Positions 12,001 through 18,983 of a stretch of DNA of 64,000 bases are shown here, piece after piece. Position numbers and translations under genes: made by a program. The stretch's first letter is position 1. Every line of letters starts with the position of its first letter. Origin of the DNA: Pythium myriotylum (lineage: Eukaryota > Oomycota > Peronosporomycetes > Pythiales > Pythiaceae); NCBI GenBank assembly GCA_023091665.1, contig JALJCQ010000030.1, positions 870,501-934,500 on the forward strand, written 5' to 3'. The notes below the pieces were generated by a model, which was given only the letters and a program-made list of their open reading frames with translations, did no database searches and was not told the origin of the DNA.

Positions 12001-12154
12001 AAGGTCTCCGTCCAAATGGCTCATCGCAGCCAGCGGACCCCAGGACACGATTCGTCCGGAGGTCTTTTTCCCGCGGGAGGTCAGCATCGACCTCTCGCAC
12101 TCCTCAGCACCAGTATTAGACGCGTCGGCAGCCTCAGGTTCGCCTGTCCAGTAG
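2..12154 (+). CDS. Giant multidomain protein (DEP-like, PH-like, C2, Tudor-like, helical repeats), 5' partial
   Basis: The frame is open from base 2, so the gene probably starts upstream; the first ATG in the window is at 113. At least 4050 residues are visible with no intron needed. Counting from that ATG, a DEP-like segment lies near 288-380 (begins GEGMVSWIL, ends KKFYRVE) and a PH-like segment near 505-630 (begins VLWDWKYCLFIP, ends DAQLWIQAF). A clear C2 domain lies at 978-1076 (RTSDPYVKLVLI, WSNQEFVL, DHDLTSSDDQMGCLKI). Acidic Tudor-like or SH3-like units lie at about 1500-1780, and a second partial C2-like stretch near 2655-2690. A motif with an RW start and a (R)TPELL end recurs about every 54 residues between 2770 and 3050, and again near 3730-3830. 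The C2 and PH-like parts suggest a membrane-linked scaffold, but the biological role is unknown. Domain calls other than C2 are by eye. The gene is convergent with the SH3 gene downstream. Confidence 0.85.
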   Translation, partial: PVVDEDADCAEDQKLFKTKTSELRIGFESDEIGNEIEMPVDQRANAMNGKNFLAQTASLFIEILDGVSLSRIGSARVDLVTLLKGPQDLDIRLIPPENVDYYKYVGSLALHINCTETSTATVLKSEHAPEDAVKGVKRSAVCGATVWYDIRETTETVSSPRFSKAKTLSRIGRRQLLRSSLTPTENAQIDAFHAVLVIIMKRIVSILNEIRLFEDFESLPIEDFPKFRHSHAVNRDMKSEWIGRPINEIPLEMRKTIVENLELELLDISASTWAQPPRAEGTVLSREEWLKARSIRQQELQKVNGFFMQDRASAVVLNIPCCFTGEGMVSWILRGAPVLWNDEWIKYCHDARMKDSCKLNWKDSKTVPDLYALDPPRVEKTALIWLNALSDVGHIENISPSLSVGDANKKFYRVERRPDRFYRLREVERWVRKEPLSKSLFPLDLVAEVDCYHQVDVVPKAPTTVSPSSSPKKGKSVPPPPPSVIVLSKEDILVAQKRTYAKKLLDHVEGKLGLQNSLSGILFSNEVQRSSLLKPVATKTQQLVAEQVLWDWKYCLFIPENKKIYVYESEISPTPAIILDMNSSACHTSYNFTYEAKGGWFNVVGATILHASTLIDGTTKFVPISDWLRDKLMKEADDGQLVFEFKTSDAQLWIQAFVRANVRVDMKPNQLVVLKRLNPTVLQRKCIDNVANFNPNDLEGSFQRMLNKFFRHSDSNSHHDHEKKMRELRSKVRRETKKVGSVGDTVMAYYKKGQRLNPGPTNPRMFTEGALYSGSIAHIRTPFTDSKYRFKDTYDIKSAPKQMQELLAQYKVTDKDSWLRLPEWKRDVFLLYDIEYRHAHEIIKEEGMLREHVRTSNGDLDPLKVEERCTDLNVWFKPSDLEDCITRLVTHTGARKPLGCLKIPIKTVSSHRVMDVWYPLAPENEMVQKAKLGQIRVQLRLTPVEHTLRSKKIPAMLLDDVKEAAAAAAAAKPLAIAVAAATSPLKMLKDKLNKSMRQPLTPTATGGFVMSRERSFITIKIHEGRKLIVADVRTSDPYVKLVLIREKDNREHETKLKTDIKYSTLSPKWSNQEFVLGKTEDTVLSDKKAVLLRIMDHDLTSSDDQMGCLKIEFQRDKSGYISGLTLIHADERGNETSRPLQLNDKMCADIDEKILADVGMSKTAYAKGNNPAIDGKLGKLRFTVQVTQNDNFVDPNGVSAVQIAALMRSLETKFSLEVNFKTVKVEGAVFSADEWKMYSPVFIPKAEGGQRINYDVLTEDLGHNNKLQLSDLLSSASSPSQLKVLGRTFDMSRVTYFEVELRHVTSGKVFTGRFGEALNLRDPRKYSALVDQVVTLVDKDNKDIRVKLEIDLRVVAIHRAQRLKRLLAETFRIVGVDFDVRRINDDESPAGSTSVDNFLWEVCKTHFVRGRNLIQELLAQLHRMGQCSKLHWKFTPQLLGLLLEHVFAFGDRDRLTYEDAVALDAILSRWSLVLQHLNVAKTQLVGHLHGKETPRLIHTLMSECDWTGFEFVTSLASSSEGSGERNDGAPKEVLLRQGSKVHAKLPARMHAGVSVDVKLSTGQFVGGTITAEYGDDTFDVAFCTSAKVLDNDDEYFSDDDELPPLKKDHKVFVCPLTHKVAASSIDSELNSYAGQCRPSRIGRVVDIDGSSHPRAPYKVVFDGDDESKAVQLPREWLDSHIQGIVGECLFSQLAKDDFVEVSKESSSKDSMCSTRLGRILKNHRNGKYDVEYLDSLVDDEQLSSEILRGNGGGVNKRVEKKVPRCRLVPKNNDVVLEAEIHHAYLAPARDDNSRYIVSYDIRLRNGDIVEGVARDQLRAHDEAFPSDRCILASIFSSSMEIADDGKPTNDVAERINELYAHDEVVKVYLMVPATPKEISLRDRASARLLQSKLRVRDPSKPRFVEQCHGYSTTFSDAEAAKLAQIFETSAVIRGDTATLSNMDAFDISRCVCLYMAPQPRVEIHGMLRITPGKNKQSWSLFDTLNCLALQNRSRLVILFQKLLRSTASVHVPLNRKERVVLIKSAEVLDSQQLDVDFAIGVPHKNADSLERAVSAAYKDATDILERLERFHFLVAHGDYGGHVDDIDWMFEVDKTESESALILQVLDHKGRDASKPSLSLELLPLDDQRLSVHDVNGKVWDLCLPMDRILVEAQLRRFLVPFQDARIADKKSQPEVVEGKPLLQQVNRTSRRHSQLLTNPTKVLKVRKSVSSGKSYQVRFQRDQMEATISEQDIKHDSLSVIVKQASELKLDENVGNNDFTVEILLKSSDFRPQIEGDVALKTPFGVMLTEAGEISRDYQGNSYPQRSTQRLVKDKSSMDWMAQESSSPIIFGLPGVDLERVSGLTVRVWTRDRSVLVGTTEIPIADVPITRSADDKRANRGKQTSIFSILTRGKDPISDTAASLPLSNEQTFSLYRWEHHQHNAVGKITLQLERTQAVKSGDVVLAKRLLSDADAWKISEYELLALTLKQHDDHLMRGLLATSSIVPHGGLKLLLDPIEQELQLQKIASVMLISHAMELIYATKSQQNRLPQALRDGTTPLSSPRMLDHIKQALNDTKWFIEDTAAEFGIRTSGKRLPWSAADAKMDRNASKKQLVVMRANVINSVTRVRRTMLKLYEMYRHRLIPTLQQLYEIDATGNRIDIKKGEQLLGFFEQEVESLDYEDQCVFRRVYQRIRLIKIAQVLQEIMHTSLIVTVMNYDHAMGDDEIGTAYIPLIDLLDKVEHDNGYDLTKKRRSARGYGQPGSPLSVVQFASSPSQGKVHLRIKLSYSESSLLEEATRIFKIMKEKYVIQHEVARRRINAAVVPAQRRRWMTIKGYLDEIKAQASSKLHWERTPILLSLVWDIFIPSHSDSHQQADDDDERHLEGLAQKAIEYRSAVVEVHNRWANLQPLLEELIQIQGASQINATRTPELLEKISSSVEGLDSVLSTAYGQVLQKWVKLKRALDELVEMKERKKIHLGRAPQLLKDVERWCNKGLNEVYAEAVSEVQFRWMAITRSDGPLNELRLTEKKGLHWRRTHELVLLLNEQCEGFAEVDAKTLEIVQKRWDQVQEWLNDVVQMQAQHTIDCEATPFILKKMHLVESKYKSTGSAKHAIALQKRMMSPASSPKRVRSPSRASDHRVSDPPSPRIQTSSSVGNAFEDPVDVEIDVDRLEGLAEWYAIEESKRELERVPFHRITTDYDRNNRLKYSQDGKDSRLFITQEEMAFTARNVRAALVDRGVIPLAASADLVDMMASPRSQGATTTISKDLLDEISQLEQSIESVAAGDNSSSSALYVKWNPERVAELYLVIESLGKSDLLWKIDHAVNTNHEIEVPNSMNKLLSEMKIRQIQTTEIDDLIRTLLVTMQKEELTNMGVDVPPTANFTAVLSLMHRHQVKDVALPADITEIQSLLQRYHLDKKGEPVYLRGMRIGTQMWSPDDNHGAGIHTLAHGKVPNTKINVGLGIVDSKIEQLRKVLLIEALRKRNSLVKTFPVESNILSEEELAECTEVDMSGDYMTLIEEFQQLLIHESYTKRLSEYAAMDRCVRALLGVSIDQIVTKEDIAKKLQTLGSRFRLPLEAFTREELLEAASRGKIRTPTESMLARCPVGKNEKAMAYYAAISHAALVFQETVRFRARLDPISTRFVDAFPFERASSVDGMSVPKNRSRMSFKEYVVDWLLGSEDSVVKIQRRLGAYHRQRLEWATAAFTLRNRWYHRGFGWCDDATRCAGVKVLLQKLLLFEAANKMHMVETEALLSEVNDKCVNLRTREREAKEKLEQRYAINLERLEKLVIHAEKCMNNRKIHTEEAPALLHAIEQACVVPQGLHALHKQAYHVVSTHWTRHRARLSELVHMQKQGTFSIERTPELLTAMEFHTEGIAGAEELSLEKVMATATASSTPLEVQQRYVDKKVDEIRRGQRKQSSSLRLNLDDPNTERDVVLEELKEADEDNNNSQWQSLSPSKREVHPLSPHDKLTSWKVVTPQATSAAPSIVLEKKLSATEQRRKSSIGDELKEMLRSPSKWLIAASGPQDTIRPEVFFPREVSIDLSHSSAPVLDASAASGSPVQ
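8430..9260 (+). repeat. Tandem coding repeats of about 54 residues inside the giant protein
   Basis: Five consecutive copies encode a pattern of RW, hydrophobic heptads, then a short polar turn and (R)(T/A)PxLL. W-to-W spacing is 53, 54 and 55 residues in three consecutive intervals. Further degenerate copies occur near 4210-4330 and 11280-11620. Spacing and leucine pattern suggest an all-helical, spectrin-like repeat. That fold is an inference. Confidence 0.6.
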
Positions 12155-12252
12155 TTCGTGTGTGCGTGTTTGTTTCGTTCATGAGGTTCAATACACATTT
12201 CCTATTTGAATAAGCCTTCAACTGGCGATGGCGGAAACTACACGGAGAGTGA

Positions 12253-13904
12253 CTAGGACATCCCCTTCTGCACGCGAAAGTCCAAGTTGAGATAGTATCC
12301 CGACTTGTGCAGATACGTTGCCGGCAGTTCAACTAGTCGATTCTGTTCCATCACCTGAGGCAAACAAAATTTGTGGTCAGTGACGATATCACCAGCGATG
12401 TCATCCCATTAGACGACCTCACCTTCTGACAGTAGACCTCGAAGTCCTCTTCCGTCATAGGGCCGTACAACAAACTCCACTTGCCGTCCACGAGGATGAA
12501 GTAGTATCGCTCGTTCTCGCCGTGCTCGTACCAGCCTTCCTCGCCCTGCACTGTGTTGGGACATGCGTTCAAGATGCCGCTCGAATTCTTGTTGCTGCGC
12601 TCGCTCTTTTTGCCGCCACCCAGCAGCGACCGCATCTTGTCGCCGAGCTGCTTGCCAAGTCCTTTGTTGGTCTGTGTTTCACTCTTCTTATTTTGAGTGG
12701 ACGACTCGACACGGCTCTCATCATCTTTGTTGCCACGAGCAGAGGCTTTCGCATCTTTGTTCGCGGTGGTCGCAGTCGTTGTGGCAGTCGTTGCGGCTTT
12801 AGTCTCTTCTCGCGCTGTGGTCTTCTCGCCTCGGTCTGTGAGCTTACCATCGCCTTTGTCCCGAACAGTCTTGGCCTCCTCGTCTCGCTTGCGCCGCGAG
12901 CTTTTACTACCGGCTTCATCGTTGTCAGAACCGCTCCCTCGATGCTTATGGCGTCGTCGTGACCTGCGCTTCTCGTCATCCGATGCTGGCTCGTCGCTCG
13001 ACGAATGACGGTGTCTTCGTCGCCGACGACGTCGATTGCTCGAGTCATCCGAGCTACCCGTGGAACTGTACGAGTCGCTATCGCTGTGTCGTCGTCGGTG
13101 GCGGTGGCGTCGATGCCGACGATGACGAGACGATCCGTAGCCTTCGTCGCTGTCGCTTGACGCACTAATATCCGAGTGTCTCTTCTTCTTCTTGCGATGT
13201 TTTCGGGGCTTACGCTCGCTCTCGTCTCCATCGACTCTCTTTGCGTCCTCGTCCTCGCCGTCGTGGTGCTTGCGGTGACTCCTCTTCCCGCCGTCTCGAT
13301 GCTTCTTTTTCTTCTTCCTAGGCGAGTCTTCACCTCCTCCTGGCTCTGCTTCGTCGGCAACGTGTGTCGCTTCGCGTTCATCATTAGCTTTTTGGCGGGG
13401 TGACCTTGCGGCCGCCACTGGTTCGTCGCCGTCGCTCGTGATGTCAGCTGCCTTTTCCTTCTTCTTGCGGTCCTTCTTTTTCTTCCGTCTCTCTGTCCTT
13501 GCTGTTTCCAGGGCATCGGCATCGCCTTGGTCGGCTTCCTCGAAGAACTCGAGATACGACGAGGGCACGTATCCAACCTCGTCGTTAAACTCGCACTTTA
13601 AGTAGCCTGTGCGTTTGTTGGACAGCACTTTGACGACATCACCAACTCGCAGAGTGAGTTCCTCGTCTCCCGACGCCTTGCGGTCTCTCACAACGCGAGC
13701 CAACACGGCGCCGTCCTCGTCAATGGCTGGGGTCGCTTTTTTGCCCGTGCTCCTTGCCGTCGTGTTGCCCGACCTGGAGGTCGTATTGTCTGCGTACGTC
13801 GCCGTGCTTGTTGACATGTTCGAGTACGAGTCGATTGAGTCATCCGTGAGTCCTTGGACTTGGCGCACTCCCTGCTTGGGCTTGGAGCTCAGCGCCGGCA
13901 GCAT
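12253..13904 (-). CDS. SH3-domain protein with long Arg/Ser/His-rich middle, two exons
   Basis: Exons are 12423-13904 and 12253-12354, joined across a 68-nt intron (12355-12422, donor GTGAGG, acceptor CTCAG, phase 0). The product is 527 residues. The start is the first ATG in frame; the longer open frame begins at TTG, and no ATG occurs before its upstream stop. An SH3-like domain is near residues 65-125 (ALARVVRD start, VGYVPSSYLEFFE end). The middle, about 135-430, is low complexity: lysine-rich, then RHRR and SDS runs like an SR-type region. A well-conserved-looking C-terminal segment (EEGWYEHGENERYYFILVDG onward) spans the intron and ends LNLDFRVQKGMS. An adaptor in nuclear speckles or signalling is possible, but no function is assigned. 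Its 3' end faces the giant gene, 98 bp away. Confidence 0.8.
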
Positions 13905-14150
13905 CTCGCCGACTACTTTAGCCCCCACAGACAATGCCTGTTGATCGAGTCGATGCAGACACGGATATCGAGTCTAGGCCACGCTACATACGCAAAGCTC
14001 CCTCAAAAATACATCTCCCTACCTCCTGGATTTAGGGCGAGTTCCTGCTCAGAACAGACACAAGTGAGCGTGACAAGAATAGCGTCGGAGAGCGCGGGGA
14101 GAATGCTCTCCATTTCGTATGGTTCGTTTGATCTGCCTACTAAGAACTGT

Positions 14151-15680
14151 TTACTGTCGCAGCGAGTAGTCCTTGTCCATTGCCGTAGAGTGGGGCTCGC
14201 TGATGAGACCGGCGTGGTGGTCGCCCGCAGCGATCAGCGTCACGCGCAGGTTTGCGAGCTCAGCGACCTGCAAGGGTTGGAGCTGGTTCTTGCGGTCGCC
14301 GTGGCCCAAGCAGTTGGAGCTGCCTTTGCCGAACGTGAAGACCTTGCCGTCCTCGGTGAGCACGATCGTGTACAGGCGACCGCACGCGACCTGCACGACC
14401 TTCTCGCCGCGCAGAATAGTCATCTCGTGCGGCTCAAGCCACAACTTGGAGCCCCACATGTACATGCGTCCGTCGTCCGTCACAGCGGCCGTGTGGTCGT
14501 AGCCTGTGTCGAAGTGTGTGATGGTCTTACCACGGAAGAACTCGACGGGTGTCGGGATCGCCTCCATGTTGTAAAAGTCCATCGCAAGGCCGCCGCCGAT
14601 ACCGAGCTGGTTGTCTAAGGTATCACAACGTTCAATGTTAGCGAACAAACCAACCGCACAACCTTGCTACTAAGATGCACGTACTGCTGTTGACGCCCCA
14701 CGCGTACAGCTCGCCGTCTTCGGTTAGTGCGAACGTGAAATCGCGTCCAACGGAGATATCCTTGACGTTCTCCTTGGCAAAGAACTCAATGGGCTCGGGC
14801 ACTTCACACGTGAGCGTCTCGCCGTTGCCAAGGCGGCCGTACTCGCCGTTGCCCCAGGCCCAAATCTCGCCGTCGTCGGACAGCGCAACAGTGTGGAACT
14901 CGCCGCACTCGATCTTGACGATCGGCACACCCTGGTCAACAAGCGTGCGGATCAATCGCGGTGTCGGCTCATCCTGAGCACCTGCGTGGCCGAGGCCACC
15001 GGCGCCCTTCATGGTCGAACCGCCCCAGCCCCACGAGTAGGCCTTGCCATCGCTATCGACCGCCGCGGTAGTGTACTCGCCACACGAAATGTCGACGATG
15101 TTGATACCTTCGAGCGCCTCCACGATGCGAGGCAAGACCTCAATCTCACGCGAGCCAGGACCGAGGCCCAGCTTGCTGTATTCGTTCGAGCCCCACGTGT
15201 ACACCCGGCCTTTCGCGTCAACTGCACATTGCCAGGTCACATCAAAACTCAGCACCTCGCCACTTCTATCCGCGCCATGCGCCAAACTGCATTCACGTAC
15301 TCGCAGCGCTGTGGTTGGTGCCAAACTCGAGCTGCACGATCTCCTTGCCCTCGAAGAACTCGAGCAGCTTGGGCGTGAGCTGTTCGTACGCGCTGCGCAT
15401 GCCCGACTTGACGACCGGCCCGTGGCCCAGTTGGCCCTGCGTGCCTGTGCCCCATGTGTACACTGCACAGGTTCCAAACGCGATGGTCAGCCGAGTGCGC
15501 ACAAAGATCGGCCTCTTTCGGCGCGTACGCACCGCTCGTTTGTGTGGAAAACGCGGCCGCGCGGCTCCAGGCAGCGCGCAGCGCGTGGAGATCGATCTGC
15601 GGACGCGTCTGCGACGTGTGGCGCGCGGCGGCGCGCGACGCGTGGCGCGTGAGAGCGCGCACGAGCAGCATGGTCGGCAT
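14151..15680 (-). CDS. RCC1-repeat beta-propeller protein with mitochondrial-type leader, four exons
   Basis: Exons in transcript order are 15533-15680, 15301-15462, 14685-15221 and 14151-14614. The introns are 70, 79 and 70 nt (donors GTGCGT, GTACGT, GTACGT; acceptors CAG, CAG, TAG). Joining restores one frame of 436 residues. Blade motifs recur: YTWGTGTQGQLGHG, VYTWGSNEYSKLGLG, YSWGWGG, IWAWGNGEYGRLG, LYAWGVNSNNQLGIGGG, MYMWGSKLW and FTFGKGSSNCLGHG. Between them are CGEYTTAAVDSDG-type strands. This is the RCC1 fold. The first 50 residues (MPTMLLVRALTRHASRAAAR...) are rich in Arg and Ala without acids, like a mitochondrial presequence, which suggests an RCC1L-like mitochondrial role. An alternative 40-nt first intron would also stay in frame. 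The gene is divergent from the methyltransferase gene. Confidence 0.85.
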
Positions 15681-15807
15681 AGGGCAACTTGAGCTCCTGA
15701 GCTCTTGGGCCACAGACAAGCAGTGGCCCGGACGCGTACCTTCGCGCAACATTCACCACTCGAATGATGGTCATTTGGTTTCCCTCGTTGGAGTGACTGC
15801 TGCCTCC
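15681..15807. promoter_or_regulatory. Short divergent promoter region between RCC1-like and methyltransferase genes
   Basis: Only 127 bp separate the two ATG codons of genes facing away from each other, so both promoters must lie here or overlap the coding starts. No canonical TATA box was seen. The functional call rests on layout alone. Confidence 0.5.
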
Positions 15808-16874
15808 ATGGAGCTGTCTGTGACAGGGCGACCCGAAGAGACCAGAGCAATGGGGAACCGATACGACGTGGACGCCAACGGCGAGGCCGTGCTGCTGAGC
15901 TCGCGCGGGCAGCAGGTGATGATGCAGTGGGAGCAGCAGTACATGGAGGCCTGCGTCGACGCGCTGCGCGTCACGCCTGGCGACGCCGTGCTCGAGATCG
16001 GCTTTGGGCTGGCGTACTCGGCCTCGCGCATCCAACGCTTCGGTCCGCGACGGCACACGATCATCGAGTGCGACGCGGCAGTGCTCGAGCGTGCGAGGGC
16101 ATTTAGCCAACGGAAAGCGTTTGGCGGGAGAGTAGAGATCACCGAAGGCACGTGGCAGGCCGTGCTGCCGACGCTCGGCCGCTTTGACTGCGTCTTCTTC
16201 GACGACTACCCGTTACCAGAGCTCGAAGGTGCTGCACCAGCGGACGAGACCGGAAACAGGTATGCTGGTCGTGGTTATGTGGATGGCCAGCGATGTGGCG
16301 TGTTGCTGACGCCGTGTGGTTTGGCAGACGATCGCGTTGGCATGACTTTCTGGATGTCGTACTGCACCACGTGCGTGCTGGTGCACGGATCACGGGCTAC
16401 CTCGCTCGCCCGATCGATCTCGAACGTGAAGGCTGCACGGTCGAAATGAGCTCCATGGCTGTGAGTGCGTCCTCCAGCTGCAACTACTACCCACACCAGG
16501 AGGCGTTCGTGCCCGTGATCACTGTGGTAGACCCGGAGCTCGCCCGAACCTCCTCTCGGCACCTCCTTCGTGAACGCCTCGGCCGTGTGCGAGAGCAACT
16601 CGCCGTGCAAGACGTGCTTCTGTCCGTGGACGCTTACAATGGTATCCAAGAAGAGCAGCAAGAGGTGTCCCACGCCCAGGTCGATCCAACTCGCAATCGG
16701 GATGCATCGGGCGATCCAGACGAGCTGCTCGGCAGCTCCAACCACCACCAGGACCGTCTTTATTCAGGCCATTCATCCCGTGCTGCATACCTGGCCTCGC
16801 TGCGAGCACGCCGGCAAGCCAAGCCCCGCATCATCTCCGACGAAGCCAGCCCTGCGAACTTAACACGCACCTAA
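15808..16874 (+). CDS. Guanidinoacetate methyltransferase-like SAM enzyme, two exons
   Basis: Exons are 15808-16259 and 16328-16874, with a 68-nt intron (GTATGC to GGCAG) that falls inside a codon. The joined frame is 332 residues; a second possible ATG lies at 15850. The SAM-binding motif VLEIGFGLAYSASRIQ is followed by HTIIECDAAVLERA, a typical motif of the GAMT/RMT2 family. The segment FDCVFFDDYPLPE and the later CNYYPHQEAFVPVITV also match that family, whose enzymes methylate guanidinoacetate or arginine side chains in the cytosol. The match to the family ends near base 16535. The remaining 110 residues look unlike it, so the true 3' end may involve a further intron or an earlier stop. 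A minus-strand open frame also crosses this tail but has no support. Confidence 0.72.
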
Positions 16875-16936
16875 CGATCCCTCCATACTCTTCGTTTCAA
16901 GTGCAAGAATCCATCGAACCCACGGTGGCGGAGGGA

Positions 16937-18949
16937 ATGCGCGACGGGTTCCGCCGCGCGTCGCCGCCGCGCGAGCACCGCCCGCCGCGGGACTTTCTCT
17001 ACACCAAGCACTTCGTCGCGCTGGCCGACTACGCGCGCGACTACAAGAGCGGGCTCGTCCAGAGCTACGCCAAGCTCTCCAAGGACGAGAAAAAGGCCAA
17101 ATTCGGCGTCTCGATCGTGCCCATTTTCGTGCCGCTCGCGCCCGGCGAGACCGCCGAGCAGTACGAGGCGCGCTTCGTCGCGTGGCTGCAGCGCAAGCAG
17201 GGGCTCTCGCTCGCCGACGTGCGCAAAGACCCGGACGAAACGGCCGAGCGCGTCCTCCGGATCCGCTTCGCCGGGCTCAATGGCACTGGCGCTGAGCGCT
17301 TCCAGCCCGAGACGGCGAGCGATCGGAAGACGAAGCGAGACGGTGCGAGCCACAAGTCGACGCGCTCGCCGTCGCCGTCGTCGTCACGACGAGTCCACTC
17401 GAGCCGTGGCCACAAATCCTCCGACTCGCTCTCCCCGACACGCGCCGTGTCTCGAGACCACGCGGCGAGACGCTCGAGAAACCAGTATTATGTCAAGAAG
17501 TACGTCGAGCTGGATCAGTACATAATCGACTACAAGAATCACAAGATCGATGGGTACATGAAACTGACGGAAGCTGAGAGGCTCGAGCTCTTTGGCTCGC
17601 CGATCGTGCCCATCCACGTGCCACTTGCCCGAGGTGAATCGATGCGGCAGTACGAAGAACGGTTTATTGAGTGGCTTCGAGAACAAGGTGTCAGTCTCGA
17701 TGAGCTCGCGAACGATACGGATCTTTTGCTGGAAAGAAACTACCGTGTCAAGTTCGCTAATCTCAATGCGAAAGGAGTTGTTGGCTTCCGGCTACCGACA
17801 CGGAAGCGCGCACGATCTCCCAGTAAAGCTAGCCCACGCCCAGAAAAAAAGCCCGTTGCGGTGAAAGGTGAAACACAACAGTCTCAGCATGCTTCGGAAG
17901 GTGAAACGCAAAAGTCTTCCCAAACTCCTTCAACAAAATCTCCTATCACAATCTCGTCAACCAAGAAGCCGTTAGAAGACAAAGCCCACGGGGATTGCAT
18001 ATTCGTCGCACCTCCCGCTGATACATCCACGTCGTTAGTCGCAGCGGCGTACATCGAATGTGGTTGCAGGCAATGCCTCGTTCAAGGAATGAGACATCTC
18101 AGCGAGAAGATCTCGGAACTTGATCGAAGCAGCAGCGAGACGAGTGGATCAAAATCACCTGACCATTCGAAGACCCGAAGCGTTGTAGATCTGACTGAAG
18201 ACGACGATCCTCAATCACCCAAGTCCCCAAAGAGCAAGTCATCTTTGTTCGCAGACGCCGTCGCTCGTCTTCTTTCAGCACCGGAAACTGCAGCTGACCT
18301 TCAGAAGCAAGTGTCGATCGATCCAACAAAAACTCGTCCGGAAAGGATTTCTGACGACCCTGTCGAGAACCAGCTTGTCAACGAATACCAGACAATCAAC
18401 GAGCGAGTTCTGAATATGGAAACGCAGCTGAGCGACCTCGCGGCAAGGCTGGCAAGCACGTCGGCGACCCATACCTCTGATATCTCTCGTCTTCAAAACA
18501 GAAGCCAAAAGGTGCGCGATGCGATTCAAAAAGAATGGGATGACCGCAGCGCTGCGCTTGCGATGCTTGTCGTGTACATGTGGCGTCAAAGTCAAGAAGA
18601 TCTCACAAGCATCATCGACAGCGAAAAAGTCGTCAATGTTCTCCACATTCAGCGCTCAAGTCATAAGAAGTGTTCGGTATTGTCTACCACAATCAACGAA
18701 ATACGAACAACAATAATCCGCTTAAAGGCGAAGATTGATTGCGTGATGAACAATCATGCATCACCGAACACGGATACTTTCACCAGCCACTTGGACACGC
18801 TCACTCAACTCGGCGAGCAACTAACAGCGGCAGAGAAGGAACTGTGTGGCCTCGTTGGTTTGCGCAAAAGAGAGATCACAAACATCATTCGTTACGACGA
18901 GAAGCTGCGCTTACTTATCAAGACGCTGCTCACAAGTGGCAGTTGTTAG
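16937..18949 (+). CDS. Array member 1: two type B modules, CGCxxC, SIM-like motif, coiled coil
   Basis: 670 residues from the first ATG; the frame extends 5' only to a GTG. Type B modules lie at about 20-125 (SIVPIFVPLAPGETAEQYE) and 184-290 (SPIVPIHVPLARGESMRQYE). Each ends in ER, then RIRFA or RVKFA, and a GxxxF segment. They are joined by a Ser/Arg/His-rich linker. CGCRQCLVQGM is at about 375 and VVDLTEDDD at about 416 (18182-18208). The last 190 residues are predicted coiled coil with the family signature AALAMLVVYMWR. The VVDLT-acid motif fits a SUMO-interacting motif; this is inference from the motif only. The 5' part to about 17420 is visibly more GC-rich than the rest. It starts 62 bp after the methyltransferase stop. 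I do not recognise the family outside this window. Confidence 0.82.
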   Translation: MRDGFRRASPPREHRPPRDFLYTKHFVALADYARDYKSGLVQSYAKLSKDEKKAKFGVSIVPIFVPLAPGETAEQYEARFVAWLQRKQGLSLADVRKDPDETAERVLRIRFAGLNGTGAERFQPETASDRKTKRDGASHKSTRSPSPSSSRRVHSSRGHKSSDSLSPTRAVSRDHAARRSRNQYYVKKYVELDQYIIDYKNHKIDGYMKLTEAERLELFGSPIVPIHVPLARGESMRQYEERFIEWLREQGVSLDELANDTDLLLERNYRVKFANLNAKGVVGFRLPTRKRARSPSKASPRPEKKPVAVKGETQQSQHASEGETQKSSQTPSTKSPITISSTKKPLEDKAHGDCIFVAPPADTSTSLVAAAYIECGCRQCLVQGMRHLSEKISELDRSSSETSGSKSPDHSKTRSVVDLTEDDDPQSPKSPKSKSSLFADAVARLLSAPETAADLQKQVSIDPTKTRPERISDDPVENQLVNEYQTINERVLNMETQLSDLAARLASTSATHTSDISRLQNRSQKVRDAIQKEWDDRSAALAMLVVYMWRQSQEDLTSIIDSEKVVNVLHIQRSSHKKCSVLSTTINEIRTTIIRLKAKIDCVMNNHASPNTDTFTSHLDTLTQLGEQLTAAEKELCGLVGLRKREITNIIRYDEKLRLLIKTLLTSGSC

Positions 18950-18983
18950 TATAACTGTTGAACGTGAACTTGGGCCTATTCTC

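Noticed and set aside
12569..13576. 335-codon minus-strand frame inside the SH3 gene
   Set aside because: It is a frame-shifted reading of the Arg/Ser-rich region; the SH3 frame has domain support and a clean intron.
15454..15807. 5' extension of the methyltransferase frame across the RCC1-like first exon
   Set aside because: It starts inside the opposite-strand gene and looks like random translation; ATG 15808 begins just before conserved sequence.
16275..16748. 157-codon minus-strand frame over the methyltransferase second exon
   Set aside because: It has hydrophobic text but no ATG context or homolog, and overlaps the conserved GAMT-like C-terminal motif on the plus strand.
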